Shown here one piece after another: positions 37,685 through 46,220 of a stretch of DNA of 64,000 nucleotides. How positions within the stretch are numbered: the stretch's first letter is position 1; the number at the start of each line of letters is the position of its first letter. The stretch is taken from the NCBI RefSeq assembly GCF_001273955.1, contig NZ_LIGI01000001.1, positions 1,318,832-1,382,831 of the forward strand, in the 5' to 3' direction. This DNA is from Bacillus sp. FJAT-27245. GTDB lineage: Bacteria > Bacillota > Bacilli > Bacillales > Cytobacillaceae. The notes under the pieces were generated by a model. The model did not search any database. It was not told where the DNA came from and saw only the letters and a program-made list of their open reading frames with translations. The position numbers and the translations under genes were made by a program.

Positions 37685-38620
37685 ATGAGCAAAATTGTTT
37701 TAGCCATCGGTGGGAATGCCATTATCAAAGAAGGACAAAAGGGCACACTTGAAGAGCAGAAGAAAAATATTGATGAAAGCTGTGAACCTGTACTCGGCCT
37801 AATTGAGCAGGGAAATACGGTCGTTATTACTCATGGAAATGGGCCGCAGGTCGGAAATTCATTGATTAAAAATCAAATGGCTGAATCAGTTGTGCCAGCT
37901 TTTCCGCTTGACGTGTTGGATGCAGAGACCCAAGGTAATCTGGGATATTTAATTCAGCAGGCATTCAGGAATAAAATGGCTGAACGCAATATCGGGAAAA
38001 CAGTTGCGACAATTGTTACACAAGCTGTAGTTTCTAAAGACGATCCAGCTTTCTCTAACCCGACAAAACCAATCGGTCCATTTTACACAAAAGAAGAGTT
38101 GGACAAAATCCTTGAAACGGAAGAGATTTCTTACATTGAGGACAGCGGCCGGGGATACAGGCGTGTCGTAGCTTCTCCAAAGCCAGTTACAATTGTTGAA
38201 AAAGAAGCAATTCAGGCGTTGCTTGATAAAGAAATTACAGTCATTACAGCTGGCGGCGGCGGCATCCCTGTTATCGAGGAGAATGGAAAGCTCCAGGGAA
38301 CGGATGCTGTCATTGATAAGGATTTCGCAAGCGCGCTTCTTGCTGCTGAAATCAATGCCGATTATTTATTCATCCTGACTGGTGTTGAGCAGGTTGCGAT
38401 CCACTTTGGAACGCCACAGCAAAAAAACCTTTTTGAAATGACGATCGATGAAGCATTGCGCTATATGGAAGAAGGCCATTTTCCAAAAGGAAGCATGGGC
38501 CCGAAAATCGAAGCCGCAATCCTTTTCTTGAAAAAAGGCGGAAAGAACGTCATCATCACATCGATGGATAAGCTCCAAGATGCACTTGAAGGTAAAACGG
38601 GCACACGTGTAACAGTTTAA
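37685..38620 (+). CDS. Carbamate kinase
   Basis: This 311-residue amino-acid-kinase-fold enzyme transfers phosphate from carbamoyl phosphate to ADP, giving ATP, CO2 and ammonia. Family motifs are LAIGGNAI at the N-terminus, THGNGPQVG, TAGGGGIPV and the DKDFASALLA segment. The ATG at 37685 follows AGGAGAG; the longer ORF has no support. Its position after allF and allG makes this the energy-yielding last step of allantoin fermentation. It corresponds to the YbcF/ArcC type. Confidence 0.93.
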   Translation: MSKIVLAIGGNAIIKEGQKGTLEEQKKNIDESCEPVLGLIEQGNTVVITHGNGPQVGNSLIKNQMAESVVPAFPLDVLDAETQGNLGYLIQQAFRNKMAERNIGKTVATIVTQAVVSKDDPAFSNPTKPIGPFYTKEELDKILETEEISYIEDSGRGYRRVVASPKPVTIVEKEAIQALLDKEITVITAGGGGIPVIEENGKLQGTDAVIDKDFASALLAAEINADYLFILTGVEQVAIHFGTPQQKNLFEMTIDEALRYMEEGHFPKGSMGPKIEAAILFLKKGGKNVIITSMDKLQDALEGKTGTRVTV

Positions 38621-38630
38621 GCATAAAAAG

Positions 38631-38662
38631 GGATGGGCTATTCTACAAGCCCATCCTTTTTT
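38631..38662 (+). terminator. Terminator after carbamate kinase
   Basis: GGATGGGCT pairs with AGCCCATCC and is followed by TTTTTT. It closes the allantoin locus. Confidence 0.9.
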
Positions 38663-38721
38663 ATTTTTAAGGAAACTTCAAAATTAATTCTTGTGGATAA
38701 CTCGAAACACGTTATTGTAAT

Positions 38722-38840
38722 CCAGCTCCAGCGCCTAGCCCCTCGAGGTCATAAGCCGGTTCCCTCCGGAGGGCAGGCCCATCCTGCGGGCCCCGTCTTA
38801 TGCTTGTCGGGGCTGATCAAGGCGCTTGCGCATTTTGTTT
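38722..38840. repeat. Structured Bacillaceae interspersed repeat
   Basis: The outer arms GCGCCTAGCCCC and GGGGCTGATCAAGGCGC are imperfect inverted repeats. Inside, CATAAG and CTTATG flank further GC-rich palindromes (for example CCTCCGGAGG), so the whole block could fold into a long cruciform or RNA stem. It is the same class as the degenerate copy at 34228-34376. Confidence 0.7.
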
Positions 38841-39077
38841 TATGGAAAACAAAAGGTTAACGCAAATCTGATGGAAGGAACCGCTAGCATTCCAGATTAT
38901 TTTGCCAGCGGGAATCCTCTCCGGGAAGCCCTTTTGATGGCCTAGTCTGCAATCTTAGTAACAGGCGCACTTGTTGTGGAGAAATCGTAAAAAATCGTCC
39001 ATAATGAATACGAAGCGAGCCAGGACAGTTGAAGGGATGTCCTGCCTTTTTTCAACTAATTTTTGTGGGAGATTAAA
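38841..39077. other. Intergenic region ending in a terminator-like hairpin
   Basis: There is no gene. At 39021-39052, CAGGACA pairs with TGTCCTG and is followed by CCTTTTTT, only 26 bases before the next ATG. It could be an attenuator in the leader of the ATP-pyrophosphatase gene or a leftover terminator of a lost gene. Confidence 0.5.
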
Positions 39078-39737
39078 ATGACAGAACGAATCGCAATTTC
39101 ATGGAGCGGGGGAAAGGACAGCTGTTTCGCTCTTTATAAGCTTTTAAAAAGCGACGACTATATCGTCGATTCCCTTTTTACAACAATAACTGAAGAATAT
39201 AGCCGAATCAGCATTCACGGCGTAAGGGAAAGCCTCTTGGAAAAGCAGACGGAGAGCCTCGGTTTCCCCTTAAGGAAAGTGTACATACCAGCCGAATGTT
39301 CAAACGAGATTTACCAGGAGAGAATGGACGGAATGTTCGAGTCGTTGAAAAAAGATGGCGTTTCAGCGGTCATGTTCGGCGATATCCTTCTCGAAGACGT
39401 GAAGGAGTACAGGGAAAGCCAGGTGTGTGCACATGGCTTGAAGGGGATTTTTCCGCTTTGGGGCCAGAATACGGAAGGCTTGATTCAGGAGTTTTTGTTA
39501 CTGGGGTTCCAAACGATTACAACGTGCATTGATACGGAAAAACTGGACAATCGGTTTCTTGGGAGAGTGGTGGACCATGAATTCCTGAATGAACTGCCGG
39601 CAACGGTCGACCCTTGCGGCGAAAACGGCGAATTCCATACCTTTTGTTTTGAAGGACCGCTTTTCAAAAGCAAAGTTGTTTTTACAATAGGCGAGAAGGT
39701 AGATAAAGGGCGGTTCCATTTTTGTGATTTAAGGTAG
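39078..39737 (+). CDS. Diphthine-ammonia-ligase-like ATP pyrophosphatase (Dph6 family)
   Basis: This 219-residue PP-loop protein has the ATP-pyrophosphatase motif SWSGGKDSCFALY at residues 8-20 and the family's TEEYSRISIHGV and GDILLEDVKEYRE segments. In eukaryotes Dph6 amidates diphthine, but bacteria lack diphthamide, so the bacterial substrate is unknown. ATG 39078 follows GGGAG. It is monocistronic, with a strong terminator. Confidence 0.85.
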   Translation: MTERIAISWSGGKDSCFALYKLLKSDDYIVDSLFTTITEEYSRISIHGVRESLLEKQTESLGFPLRKVYIPAECSNEIYQERMDGMFESLKKDGVSAVMFGDILLEDVKEYRESQVCAHGLKGIFPLWGQNTEGLIQEFLLLGFQTITTCIDTEKLDNRFLGRVVDHEFLNELPATVDPCGENGEFHTFCFEGPLFKSKVVFTIGEKVDKGRFHFCDLR

Positions 39738-39757
39738 GTACAAATATTATCTTAAGG

Positions 39758-39800
39758 GACGGTGCTCTGCTTCCACTTGGAAGCAGAGCGCCGTCTTTTT
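39758..39800 (+). terminator. Strong terminator after Dph6-like gene
   Basis: GACGGTGCTCTGCTTCC pairs with GGAAGCAGAGCGCCGTC (one mismatch) around a 4-base loop, followed by TTTTT. Confidence 0.92.
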
Positions 39801-39936
39801 CCGCTCTGAAATTTACATCATTCGTACTATACATAAATGTTTCGCCCGTTAATATATCTAGAGTAACTCCATCTTTTTCGGAGGCCGCAAAGGACTGTGG
39901 ACAGTTTTCCATACTTCATAACAGGTGGTGAGTTGT

Positions 39937-40509
39937 ATGGCGTATTCAAGCTTTATCCGTTTCACCGGCTTGTGTGGAATTATCGCTGGGGTTCTGACCA
40001 TTTCGCTGTCGGTCTGGTACAACATTTCAATGGAAGCATTCGGTTCGTATGTTGATTTGATTGGCATGCTGTTTCTCCTTCTAGCACTTATTGGGATTTA
40101 TCTCGTCAATGCGATAGGTTTTGGAAAAACCGGTTTCGGGATTTTCTTATTAACGTTTTTCGGAGCAGCAATGTGGACAGGGCACAGCTGGGTGAACGCG
40201 TTCGTCGTGCCTGTCCTTGAGGAAAATGCTCCTGCTGTATTGGAAGAGGTTCCTCCTTTATTAATGACAGGGGTATCCTTATCGCTTTATCCATTTTTTA
40301 TCGGGCTGCTCCTTTTTGGTGTATTGCTTGCCCTTAAGGGGGTTCTCCCCAAGTGGGCAGGGATCATCTTGGCCCTCGTGCCGATCCTTGATTTTGTCCC
40401 GTATGGGTCGTATGTGGCACAGCCCCTTGCCGGCGTCGCAATCCTTTGGCTTGGATGGGTAATCTGGAAAGAGCAGTATAACAAACCGGCAAAGCTCGGC
40501 GTGAAGTAA
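39937..40509 (+). CDS. Integral membrane protein of unknown function
   Basis: This 190-residue protein has about six hydrophobic segments (for example LIGMLFLLLALIGIYLV and LVPILDFVPYGSYVAQP). No catalytic motif is evident and I do not recognise the family. It has a short C-terminal charged tail. ATG 39937 follows GGTGGTGAG. It has its own terminator and no obvious functional partner. Confidence 0.75.
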   Translation: MAYSSFIRFTGLCGIIAGVLTISLSVWYNISMEAFGSYVDLIGMLFLLLALIGIYLVNAIGFGKTGFGIFLLTFFGAAMWTGHSWVNAFVVPVLEENAPAVLEEVPPLLMTGVSLSLYPFFIGLLLFGVLLALKGVLPKWAGIILALVPILDFVPYGSYVAQPLAGVAILWLGWVIWKEQYNKPAKLGVK

Positions 40510-40534
40510 ACAAGTCCTTTTTTCACCTAATATG

Positions 40535-40566
40535 CCTCAATCCTGCTAAAGGGATTGGGGTTTTTT
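40535..40566 (+). terminator. Terminator after membrane protein gene
   Basis: CCTCAATCC pairs with GGGATTGGGG with wobble and is followed by six T residues. Confidence 0.8.
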
Positions 40567-40682
40567 GCTGCGAGAATTTATCGAGCAGATTCAATTATTT
40601 AAATTAGCTGTATGATTATCCCTTCTCATGTATAGTTAGAGTAAGGTTTCAACAGTTTCGTAATTACGGAAGGGGACATACA

Positions 40683-41534
40683 ATGAGGCGGATTATTTTA
40701 TCGACAGAAAGTGGTGCGGATTTACCAGGGGATTTGGCTGAGAAACATGAGGTACAGGTGGTGCCGATGCACGTCATCATGGAGGGGCAGGATTATTTGG
40801 ATGGTTCCTTGCCTGTAGAGCATATTTACGATTATTACGAGCGGACGAAAAAAATCCCCTCTACTGCTGCAACGAATACCCATGAATACCAGGAGTTTTT
40901 TGCGAAAATAAAAGCGGATTTCCCTGGTTGCATCATTGTCCACATTGGCTATACGTCAAAGGCCTCCGCATCTTTTCAAAGCGCGGTGATTGCCTCCGAG
41001 AATTTTGAGGATTTGTATCTTATCGATGCTTTGAACGTTACAGGCGGGTTGGCGGCAATCGTGATGTACGCTGTAAAGCTGCTGGAGCAGGAACCCTCCA
41101 TAGAACCTGAACGCCTAATTGAAAAGCTTGAAGCAGTAGTCCCAAAGTCAAGGCTGGCTTTCATTCCCGGAAGCCTCGATTTTTTACGGGCAGGCGGCCG
41201 GGTAAGCAATATTGCCTACCTGGGCGGTGCTTTGTTAAAAATAAAACCAGTAATAGAACTGATTGACGGCAAGCTCGTCTCTACTAAAAAGTATCGCGGG
41301 AAAATGAGCGTAGTCGCTGAAAGACTAATAAGTGAATATTTAAGTGAATACAACATTGACCGCGAGCAGCTTTATCTTCTGTATTCACTCGGACTGGATG
41401 AAAGCATCAAGAAGCGGATGGATGAACTCGTAAAAGAGGCTGGTTTTAAAAATGTGCGCTGGATTCAGGCCGGGGCAATGATCTCGACCCACGCCGGGCC
41501 AGGCGGTTTCGGGATTGCGGGATTGGAGTTGTAG
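40683..41534 (+). CDS. DegV family fatty-acid-binding protein
   Basis: This 283-residue protein matches the DegV family, whose members bind fatty acids for the FakA/FakB kinase. The N-terminal STESGADLP, the PSTAATN motif near residue 60, HIGYTSKASASFQSA and the C-terminal STHAGPGGFGIA are typical. It is cytoplasmic. ATG follows GGAAGGGG. It sits alone with a perfect terminator. Confidence 0.92.
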   Translation: MRRIILSTESGADLPGDLAEKHEVQVVPMHVIMEGQDYLDGSLPVEHIYDYYERTKKIPSTAATNTHEYQEFFAKIKADFPGCIIVHIGYTSKASASFQSAVIASENFEDLYLIDALNVTGGLAAIVMYAVKLLEQEPSIEPERLIEKLEAVVPKSRLAFIPGSLDFLRAGGRVSNIAYLGGALLKIKPVIELIDGKLVSTKKYRGKMSVVAERLISEYLSEYNIDREQLYLLYSLGLDESIKKRMDELVKEAGFKNVRWIQAGAMISTHAGPGGFGIAGLEL

Positions 41535-41600
41535 CGGGGCACTAACAAAATAATACGGACCTTGGTTTCGATTTCTAAAACTCCCAATCCGGACATTTTT

Positions 41601-41640
41601 GAAAGCCTTCCCAACAAGTTTGTTGGGAAGGCTTTCATTT
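41601..41640 (+). terminator. Terminator after DegV gene
   Basis: GAAAGCCTTCCCAACAA pairs perfectly (17 bp) with TTGTTGGGAAGGCTTTC around a two-base loop, followed by ATTTT. Confidence 0.85.
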
Positions 41641-41787
41641 TACCCACCATAATTTATATGGCGTAATTGGCTATGATAATTTTTAAAATTTCAGTAAATT
41701 AATCGGAATTTCTTTACTACCCTGTTTGGCCTGCTATATAGTAGAAGGGTGGTTGAAAAACCAAATTTTTCAAAGGAGGAGAGCGAA

Positions 41788-41853
41788 ATGTTGATGAAAG
41801 GCGCAGTTTGCAAGGGAAAGGGTATCGATGAAAATAGGAAACTGGAAACCTAG
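41788..41853 (+). CDS. 21-codon leader ORF upstream of GNAT fusion
   Basis: ATG 41788 has a near-perfect AAAGGAGGAG ribosome binding site 7 bases upstream, stronger than that of the next gene. The 21-residue peptide is basic (MLMKGAVCKGKGIDENRKLET) and has no known relative. It stops 32 bases before the GNAT-fusion ATG. It may be a translated leader that sets expression of the downstream operon, or a small protein of its own. There is no run of one amino acid that would suggest classical attenuation. Confidence 0.5.
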   Translation: MLMKGAVCKGKGIDENRKLET

Positions 41854-41885
41854 CGAAGCTTGGGTCCTGAACGGAGGATTTTTTA

Positions 41886-44800
41886 ATGGAATTGACGAAG
41901 GAAAAAATTAAGATTGTGGAATACCATGAAGGGCTTGCCGCCGGGGTGGCGGAGATGTGGAATCTTAGCCGCGAAGGCTGGGGCGGGGATGCGCAGGTAA
42001 CGACCGCTGAGAAGGTCCGCGTCCAGGAAGCGAACTCCGGCAACCTGAATCTTTTTCTGGCGATGGACGGCGACAAGGTCGTTGGCTATTGCGGGCTTTG
42101 CGAATACCGGGAGGATGAAGGGGCGCTGTACATCCCGCTCCTGAACGTCCGAACCGATTACCATGGAAAGAAAATTGGGAAGCTGCTTGTTTTAAGGGCG
42201 CTCGAACGGACGGTTGAACTCGGCTGGCCGCGGCTGGACCTGTATACGTGGCCAAGCAACACGAAGGCTGTTCCGCTCTATAAGAAGTGCGGATTTTTCT
42301 GGGAGGACCGGGATGATACGACCCACCTGATGAATTTCATGCCGACGGTCCTGAATACGGAAGCGGTCCGGAGCTATTTTACTGAAACCGATTGGTATAC
42401 GGAGAGTACAAGAACGATCGATGTCACACCGGACGGCAGGAAGGAGAACGATTTCTCCTATTACGAGTATAGCTGGAAATCAGAGGCTGGCAGCCTGAGG
42501 ATGGAGTTCGAGCGGACCGGCCGGGGCTTGCGGCTGATCGAAACGGACGACTACCATATTTCCGTGGAGGTTGAGGATTTCAAGCTTGTTTGCGGGTCGG
42601 AATATACGGCAACCTACCATATTAAAAACAAATCCGGGAAACCGCTTCAGGTCGAGCTGGAAGGTGAAAACGACAAAAATGTCACGTTCGATTTTAAAAA
42701 GAGCGTGGCGGTTGAAGGAGAAGCCACCCTCGAAGCAAAGTTCATTCTCGGCGAACTGGAAGAGGAGCAAAGCAACTGGCGCAGCCATCCTTCCGTCGCC
42801 ACAAAGGTGTTGATTAACGGAAAGGAAGCGAAGTTCGCGGTCGGCATCCTGCCAAAGCAGCCGGCGAAAGTTTCAGGAACTGTTCCTGGTTCGCAAAGCT
42901 TCCTTCATGAAGAAGCGGTTTTTTATCTGGATGTGGAAAACAACTTCAGCGAACCTGCGGCGTTCACGGTCCGGTTTCCGGATAGCGGGTTTGTGCAGCT
43001 ACCAGAAAAAACGTTTAAAGTTGAACTTGCTGCGAGAGGGAAAACGTCGATTGCGATTCCTTATGTTTTGAGTGGCTATGGTTTCTATGCGCCGGAGCTG
43101 GCCATTGATGTTGCCACCGAAAGCGGTGCGTTGTCCACTTTTACGAAAAAGCTGGGTCTTGGCTTTAAGGGGCCAGGGGCGCGTTTTAGCGGCGAGTGTG
43201 ATGATTACTGGCATATTTACAATGGGTTGTACCATACGTATTTGCGGAAATTCAACAATTGGGTTGTTCCGGGCAGGCTGACGAAGGGCGCCCAGAAAAC
43301 GATGGGCATGTACCCGAAAATCGGGAAGCCGTATTCGAGTGAGTTTTCGAAGAGGAAGCCGGTTCGCGTCGAGTACAGGGAAGAGGGCGCGGCGATTGTG
43401 ATGTCGGCGGTCTATGAATCGTTCGATTTCAAGGGTCTTGTGCTTGTGGGCGAGTCGAAGCTGTTTGGTGAGGGATTACTGGAGCAGTCGTACATCGTCC
43501 GGAACAGGGGAGAATCGGAAACGGACACGCCGATCAGCGTGTACCAGCCGGTTTACCACGAGCTGAACAGGCCTGTTTTCGCAATGGACGGGGAAGTCGT
43601 GGCGTTCGATGAGAAGGCTGATGCGGAATACGGGCTGTGGGACAGCAAGCGTCTTTCTGAGAATTGGCTGTTCTCGCGGCATGAGCCGTATGCACATGGT
43701 GTTGCATGGCCTGAAGGGTCATCGGTGAATTTCGAGTCATGGTATATGTATGTGGAGCATGAGCTCGGCCATATTCCGGCGGGCGGCGAGGTTCGGACGA
43801 AACCTGTGGCGCTTTCCTTTGGGGCGTATCAAAGCTGGGAGGAGTTCCGGGAGTTCGCGACGAGAATGAAGCACCGGAGGGTTATAGCCGGCGGTCCGGT
43901 CGAGGTGCAAGTGGCCAATCGGGAAGACGGCTCCGAGGAAATCATTCTTTCTGGACGGAAGACGAGCTATTTTGACGGGGAAGTTTGCTTTGAGCGGGAT
44001 GGGCAGGAATTTTATCAAACGAGGCTTGCGCTAGACGAAAGAAGGCGCGAAGCTTCGGCGTTTGCCGAGAGTAGTGCGGAGCCGCTTTCGACCGTAACGG
44101 CTGAGTACGAAATCAACGGAATCAGGGACAGGATGAGTGTGCTCGTCCTGAACCCAACGGATGGGCCAGTTACAATCCGTGAAGAGGAGCGGGAGGGCTT
44201 GCAGGTTTTGACAGCGGGGAATGGGGTGCTGTCGATTGCGGCTTCGGAGGGCTTTTACCCGTCTCTGTTCTCGTTTGAGGCATTTGGCCGTGAGTGGTTT
44301 GATTCGTCTTTCCCGGCGCTTGAGCCGAAAGCATGGTGGAATCCATGGAGCGGCGGGATGGTGACCGGCATTGAAGGCATCAACACGAAATCGTTTGCGA
44401 AGGAAGAAACGAGTGTAAGGCAGGCAAGCCTTCTTGATAATGAAGGCAGGGAATGGCGCGGGCTCAGGCTTTCGACTGTTTTTGAAAAGAACGAGATGTG
44501 GAAGGGGCTTGGAATCCATCAGTATTTCTGCATGCTGCCGGGAGTCCCGGTGCTTGTGAATGTGACAAAAATCAGCCAGCAAAGCGGGATGTATTTCCAT
44601 AATAAGAACTGGTTCAGCCAGCTGTTTTTCCAAAAAGGCGGGCTGAAAAACGCAGGGGGAAGGCGTTCATACCTGGCGGGGAAATCGGAAATCATGACTT
44701 ATCTTTCGGGCCATGCGGTTGTTGAATCGGACAAAAGCGAGGAGTTTCTCCAGGTGATTGCCGACAGGGAATCGAATGGGATGGAGTCGTACATGAACAA

Positions 44801-44966
44801 GGAAGTCATGTTGATTGCTATGGACCGATATATCGACCTTGCCCATGGCACCGAATGGATCTCCGCTCCGGCTTTCATCGTTGCCGGGGACAGGGTGCTA
44901 TCGCCGGATGAAGTGAAAGTCCTGCAAAAATTGACATTCCAAGAGGTACACAATGAAAATTATTGA
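41886..44966 (+). CDS. GNAT acetyltransferase fused to large beta-rich, glycosidase-like region
   Basis: This is a 1026-residue two-part protein. Residues 1-150 are a GNAT domain: PLLNVRTDYHGKKIGKLLV contains the acetyl-CoA loop, and WPSNTKAVPLYKKCGFFWED is the motif-B region. Residues 150-1026 are rich in beta strands and aromatic residues (for example YWHIYNGLYHTYLRKFNNW, WWNPWSGGMVTGIEG, MYFHNKNWFSQLFF), which suggests stacked beta-sandwich domains and perhaps a mutarotase-like carbohydrate-binding fold. No signal peptide is present. ATG follows GGAGGA. The 3' end overlaps an amidohydrolase gene by 14 bases. Both genes look richer in G+C than their neighbours. The function is unknown. Confidence 0.78.
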   Translation: MELTKEKIKIVEYHEGLAAGVAEMWNLSREGWGGDAQVTTAEKVRVQEANSGNLNLFLAMDGDKVVGYCGLCEYREDEGALYIPLLNVRTDYHGKKIGKLLVLRALERTVELGWPRLDLYTWPSNTKAVPLYKKCGFFWEDRDDTTHLMNFMPTVLNTEAVRSYFTETDWYTESTRTIDVTPDGRKENDFSYYEYSWKSEAGSLRMEFERTGRGLRLIETDDYHISVEVEDFKLVCGSEYTATYHIKNKSGKPLQVELEGENDKNVTFDFKKSVAVEGEATLEAKFILGELEEEQSNWRSHPSVATKVLINGKEAKFAVGILPKQPAKVSGTVPGSQSFLHEEAVFYLDVENNFSEPAAFTVRFPDSGFVQLPEKTFKVELAARGKTSIAIPYVLSGYGFYAPELAIDVATESGALSTFTKKLGLGFKGPGARFSGECDDYWHIYNGLYHTYLRKFNNWVVPGRLTKGAQKTMGMYPKIGKPYSSEFSKRKPVRVEYREEGAAIVMSAVYESFDFKGLVLVGESKLFGEGLLEQSYIVRNRGESETDTPISVYQPVYHELNRPVFAMDGEVVAFDEKADAEYGLWDSKRLSENWLFSRHEPYAHGVAWPEGSSVNFESWYMYVEHELGHIPAGGEVRTKPVALSFGAYQSWEEFREFATRMKHRRVIAGGPVEVQVANREDGSEEIILSGRKTSYFDGEVCFERDGQEFYQTRLALDERRREASAFAESSAEPLSTVTAEYEINGIRDRMSVLVLNPTDGPVTIREEEREGLQVLTAGNGVLSIAASEGFYPSLFSFEAFGREWFDSSFPALEPKAWWNPWSGGMVTGIEGINTKSFAKEETSVRQASLLDNEGREWRGLRLSTVFEKNEMWKGLGIHQYFCMLPGVPVLVNVTKISQQSGMYFHNKNWFSQLFFQKGGLKNAGGRRSYLAGKSEIMTYLSGHAVVESDKSEEFLQVIADRESNGMESYMNKEVMLIAMDRYIDLAHGTEWISAPAFIVAGDRVLSPDEVKVLQKLTFQEVHNENY

Positions 44967-45804
44967 TGCGCATATCCATTACTCCGAAATTGGGAGCTTT
45001 CATGAGACGGCCCGGAATATTTCGAAGGTCGACTATTCATATGAAGGAATCCAGAAAGAGTTCGCCGATAATGGCGTCGTGCTTGGGATTGCGATGGGGG
45101 TGACGGAAACAGCCGGGGAGGGTTTTCCCGACTCGGCTTCCGAAACGCCGATGGGCATCGACCTGACCCCTGAGATTCCGAAAAATATCGTCTATTGCGC
45201 TGGCATCAATCCGTTCAAACTGGACGGGGAGGCACTCGACCGACTTGAGCGGGAAGTGCAGAAGCCCGAGTGTGTCGGCATCAAAATCTATCTCGGCTAC
45301 TATCCGTTTTTTGCGTATGACGACGTGTATGAGCCGGTGTATCGAATTGCGAAGGAGTATGGGGTCCCTGTTGTATATCATACCGGGGATACGTATTCCG
45401 AGCGGGGGAGGCTCCGCTTCTCGCATCCGCTGGCGATTGATGAAGTCGCCGTGAGACATCGGGAAATGACAATCATGATGGCGCACTTTGGCGATCCGTG
45501 GGTGCTCGATGGTGCGGAGCTAGTGTATAAGAACAGCAACGTGTACGCGGATTTGTCCGGGTTGGTTGTCGGCGAGGACGGGGACATCCGGAAGCTGCAG
45601 GAAACGCGGTTCTTTGACCATCTGTTGCACGCGCTCACGTTTACAAATAATTATGAGAAGTTCCTGTTCGGAACCGATTGGCCGCTTACGCCGATTAAGC
45701 CGTACATCGAGTTTATTGCCGACATCATTCCTAAGGAGTACCACGAGGCTGTTTTTTACGAGACAGCGCTGAAGGTTTTTCCGAAAATTAAACGATTTTT
45801 GTAG
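44953..45804 (+). CDS. Amidohydrolase family (TIM-barrel, amidohydrolase_2-like)
   Basis: This 283-residue metal-dependent hydrolase has the HIH metal motif at the N-terminus (DAHIHY), VVYHTGDTY, a His in MMAHFGDPW and the terminal Asp of FGTDWPL, as in decarboxylating or hydrolytic amidohydrolase_2 enzymes. The start lies inside the GNAT-fusion gene in another frame (14-base overlap) and has AAGAGG. Coupled translation suggests the two proteins act on the same substrate, but none can be named. Confidence 0.88.
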   Translation: MKIIDAHIHYSEIGSFHETARNISKVDYSYEGIQKEFADNGVVLGIAMGVTETAGEGFPDSASETPMGIDLTPEIPKNIVYCAGINPFKLDGEALDRLEREVQKPECVGIKIYLGYYPFFAYDDVYEPVYRIAKEYGVPVVYHTGDTYSERGRLRFSHPLAIDEVAVRHREMTIMMAHFGDPWVLDGAELVYKNSNVYADLSGLVVGEDGDIRKLQETRFFDHLLHALTFTNNYEKFLFGTDWPLTPIKPYIEFIADIIPKEYHEAVFYETALKVFPKIKRFL

Positions 45805-45911
45805 TTAAGTATCTACTCCCAAAGTCTTAGTTATTTCCATTATTAAGGCCAATGTGTAAAAAAGGGCTGCCTTGTATGATGGAGATAACAAGAACAAGGG
45901 AGATGGAAGCT

Positions 45912-46073
45912 ATGTACAATGAAGTTTATATGGTTGAAAAAATGATGCAGTATCGGGAACAGGAATTCCGCAAAATGGAATTAAACAGCCGGGATATCGA
46001 ACCGGCGCAAAAAGAACCGTTTTATTGCAGGCTGCCGGTTGTGAATCAGCTGAGCGTGTGCAATTGCAGCTGA
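45912..46073 (+). CDS. Small Cys-tailed protein of unknown function
   Basis: This 53-residue protein (from ATG 45912, after AAGGGAG) starts with a Met/Glu/Arg-rich helix (EKMMQYREQEFRKMELN) and ends in SVCNCS, with a third Cys in FYCRLP. In-frame ATGs at 45876 and 45879 would give longer forms. The gene is followed by a proper terminator, which supports expression. A metal-binding or spore-associated role is possible but not shown. Confidence 0.55.
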   Translation: MYNEVYMVEKMMQYREQEFRKMELNSRDIEPAQKEPFYCRLPVVNQLSVCNCS

Positions 46074-46108
46074 ATGGGTTAGCGGCCCAGCGGCGGTTTT
46101 TAGTACCT

Positions 46109-46146
46109 GAAGCCAGTGGGGAGTCTTTCCTTACTGGCTTCTTTTT
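46109..46146 (+). terminator. Terminator after small Cys protein
   Basis: GAAGCCAGT pairs with ACTGGCTTC and is followed by TTTTT. Confidence 0.8.
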
Positions 46147-46220
46147 ATATATTTTCATTTTTTCGCTCTGGAGATTGCACGTGAATTCAATGAATGCTTA
46201 TTCAGCGGGTGGATCATGTG

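Noticed and set aside
38633..38860. 75-codon plus-strand ORF
   Set aside because: Runs through a terminator and an interspersed repeat.
44031..44633. 200-codon minus-strand ORF
   Set aside because: Arises from the G+C-rich codons of the GNAT-fusion gene on the other strand.
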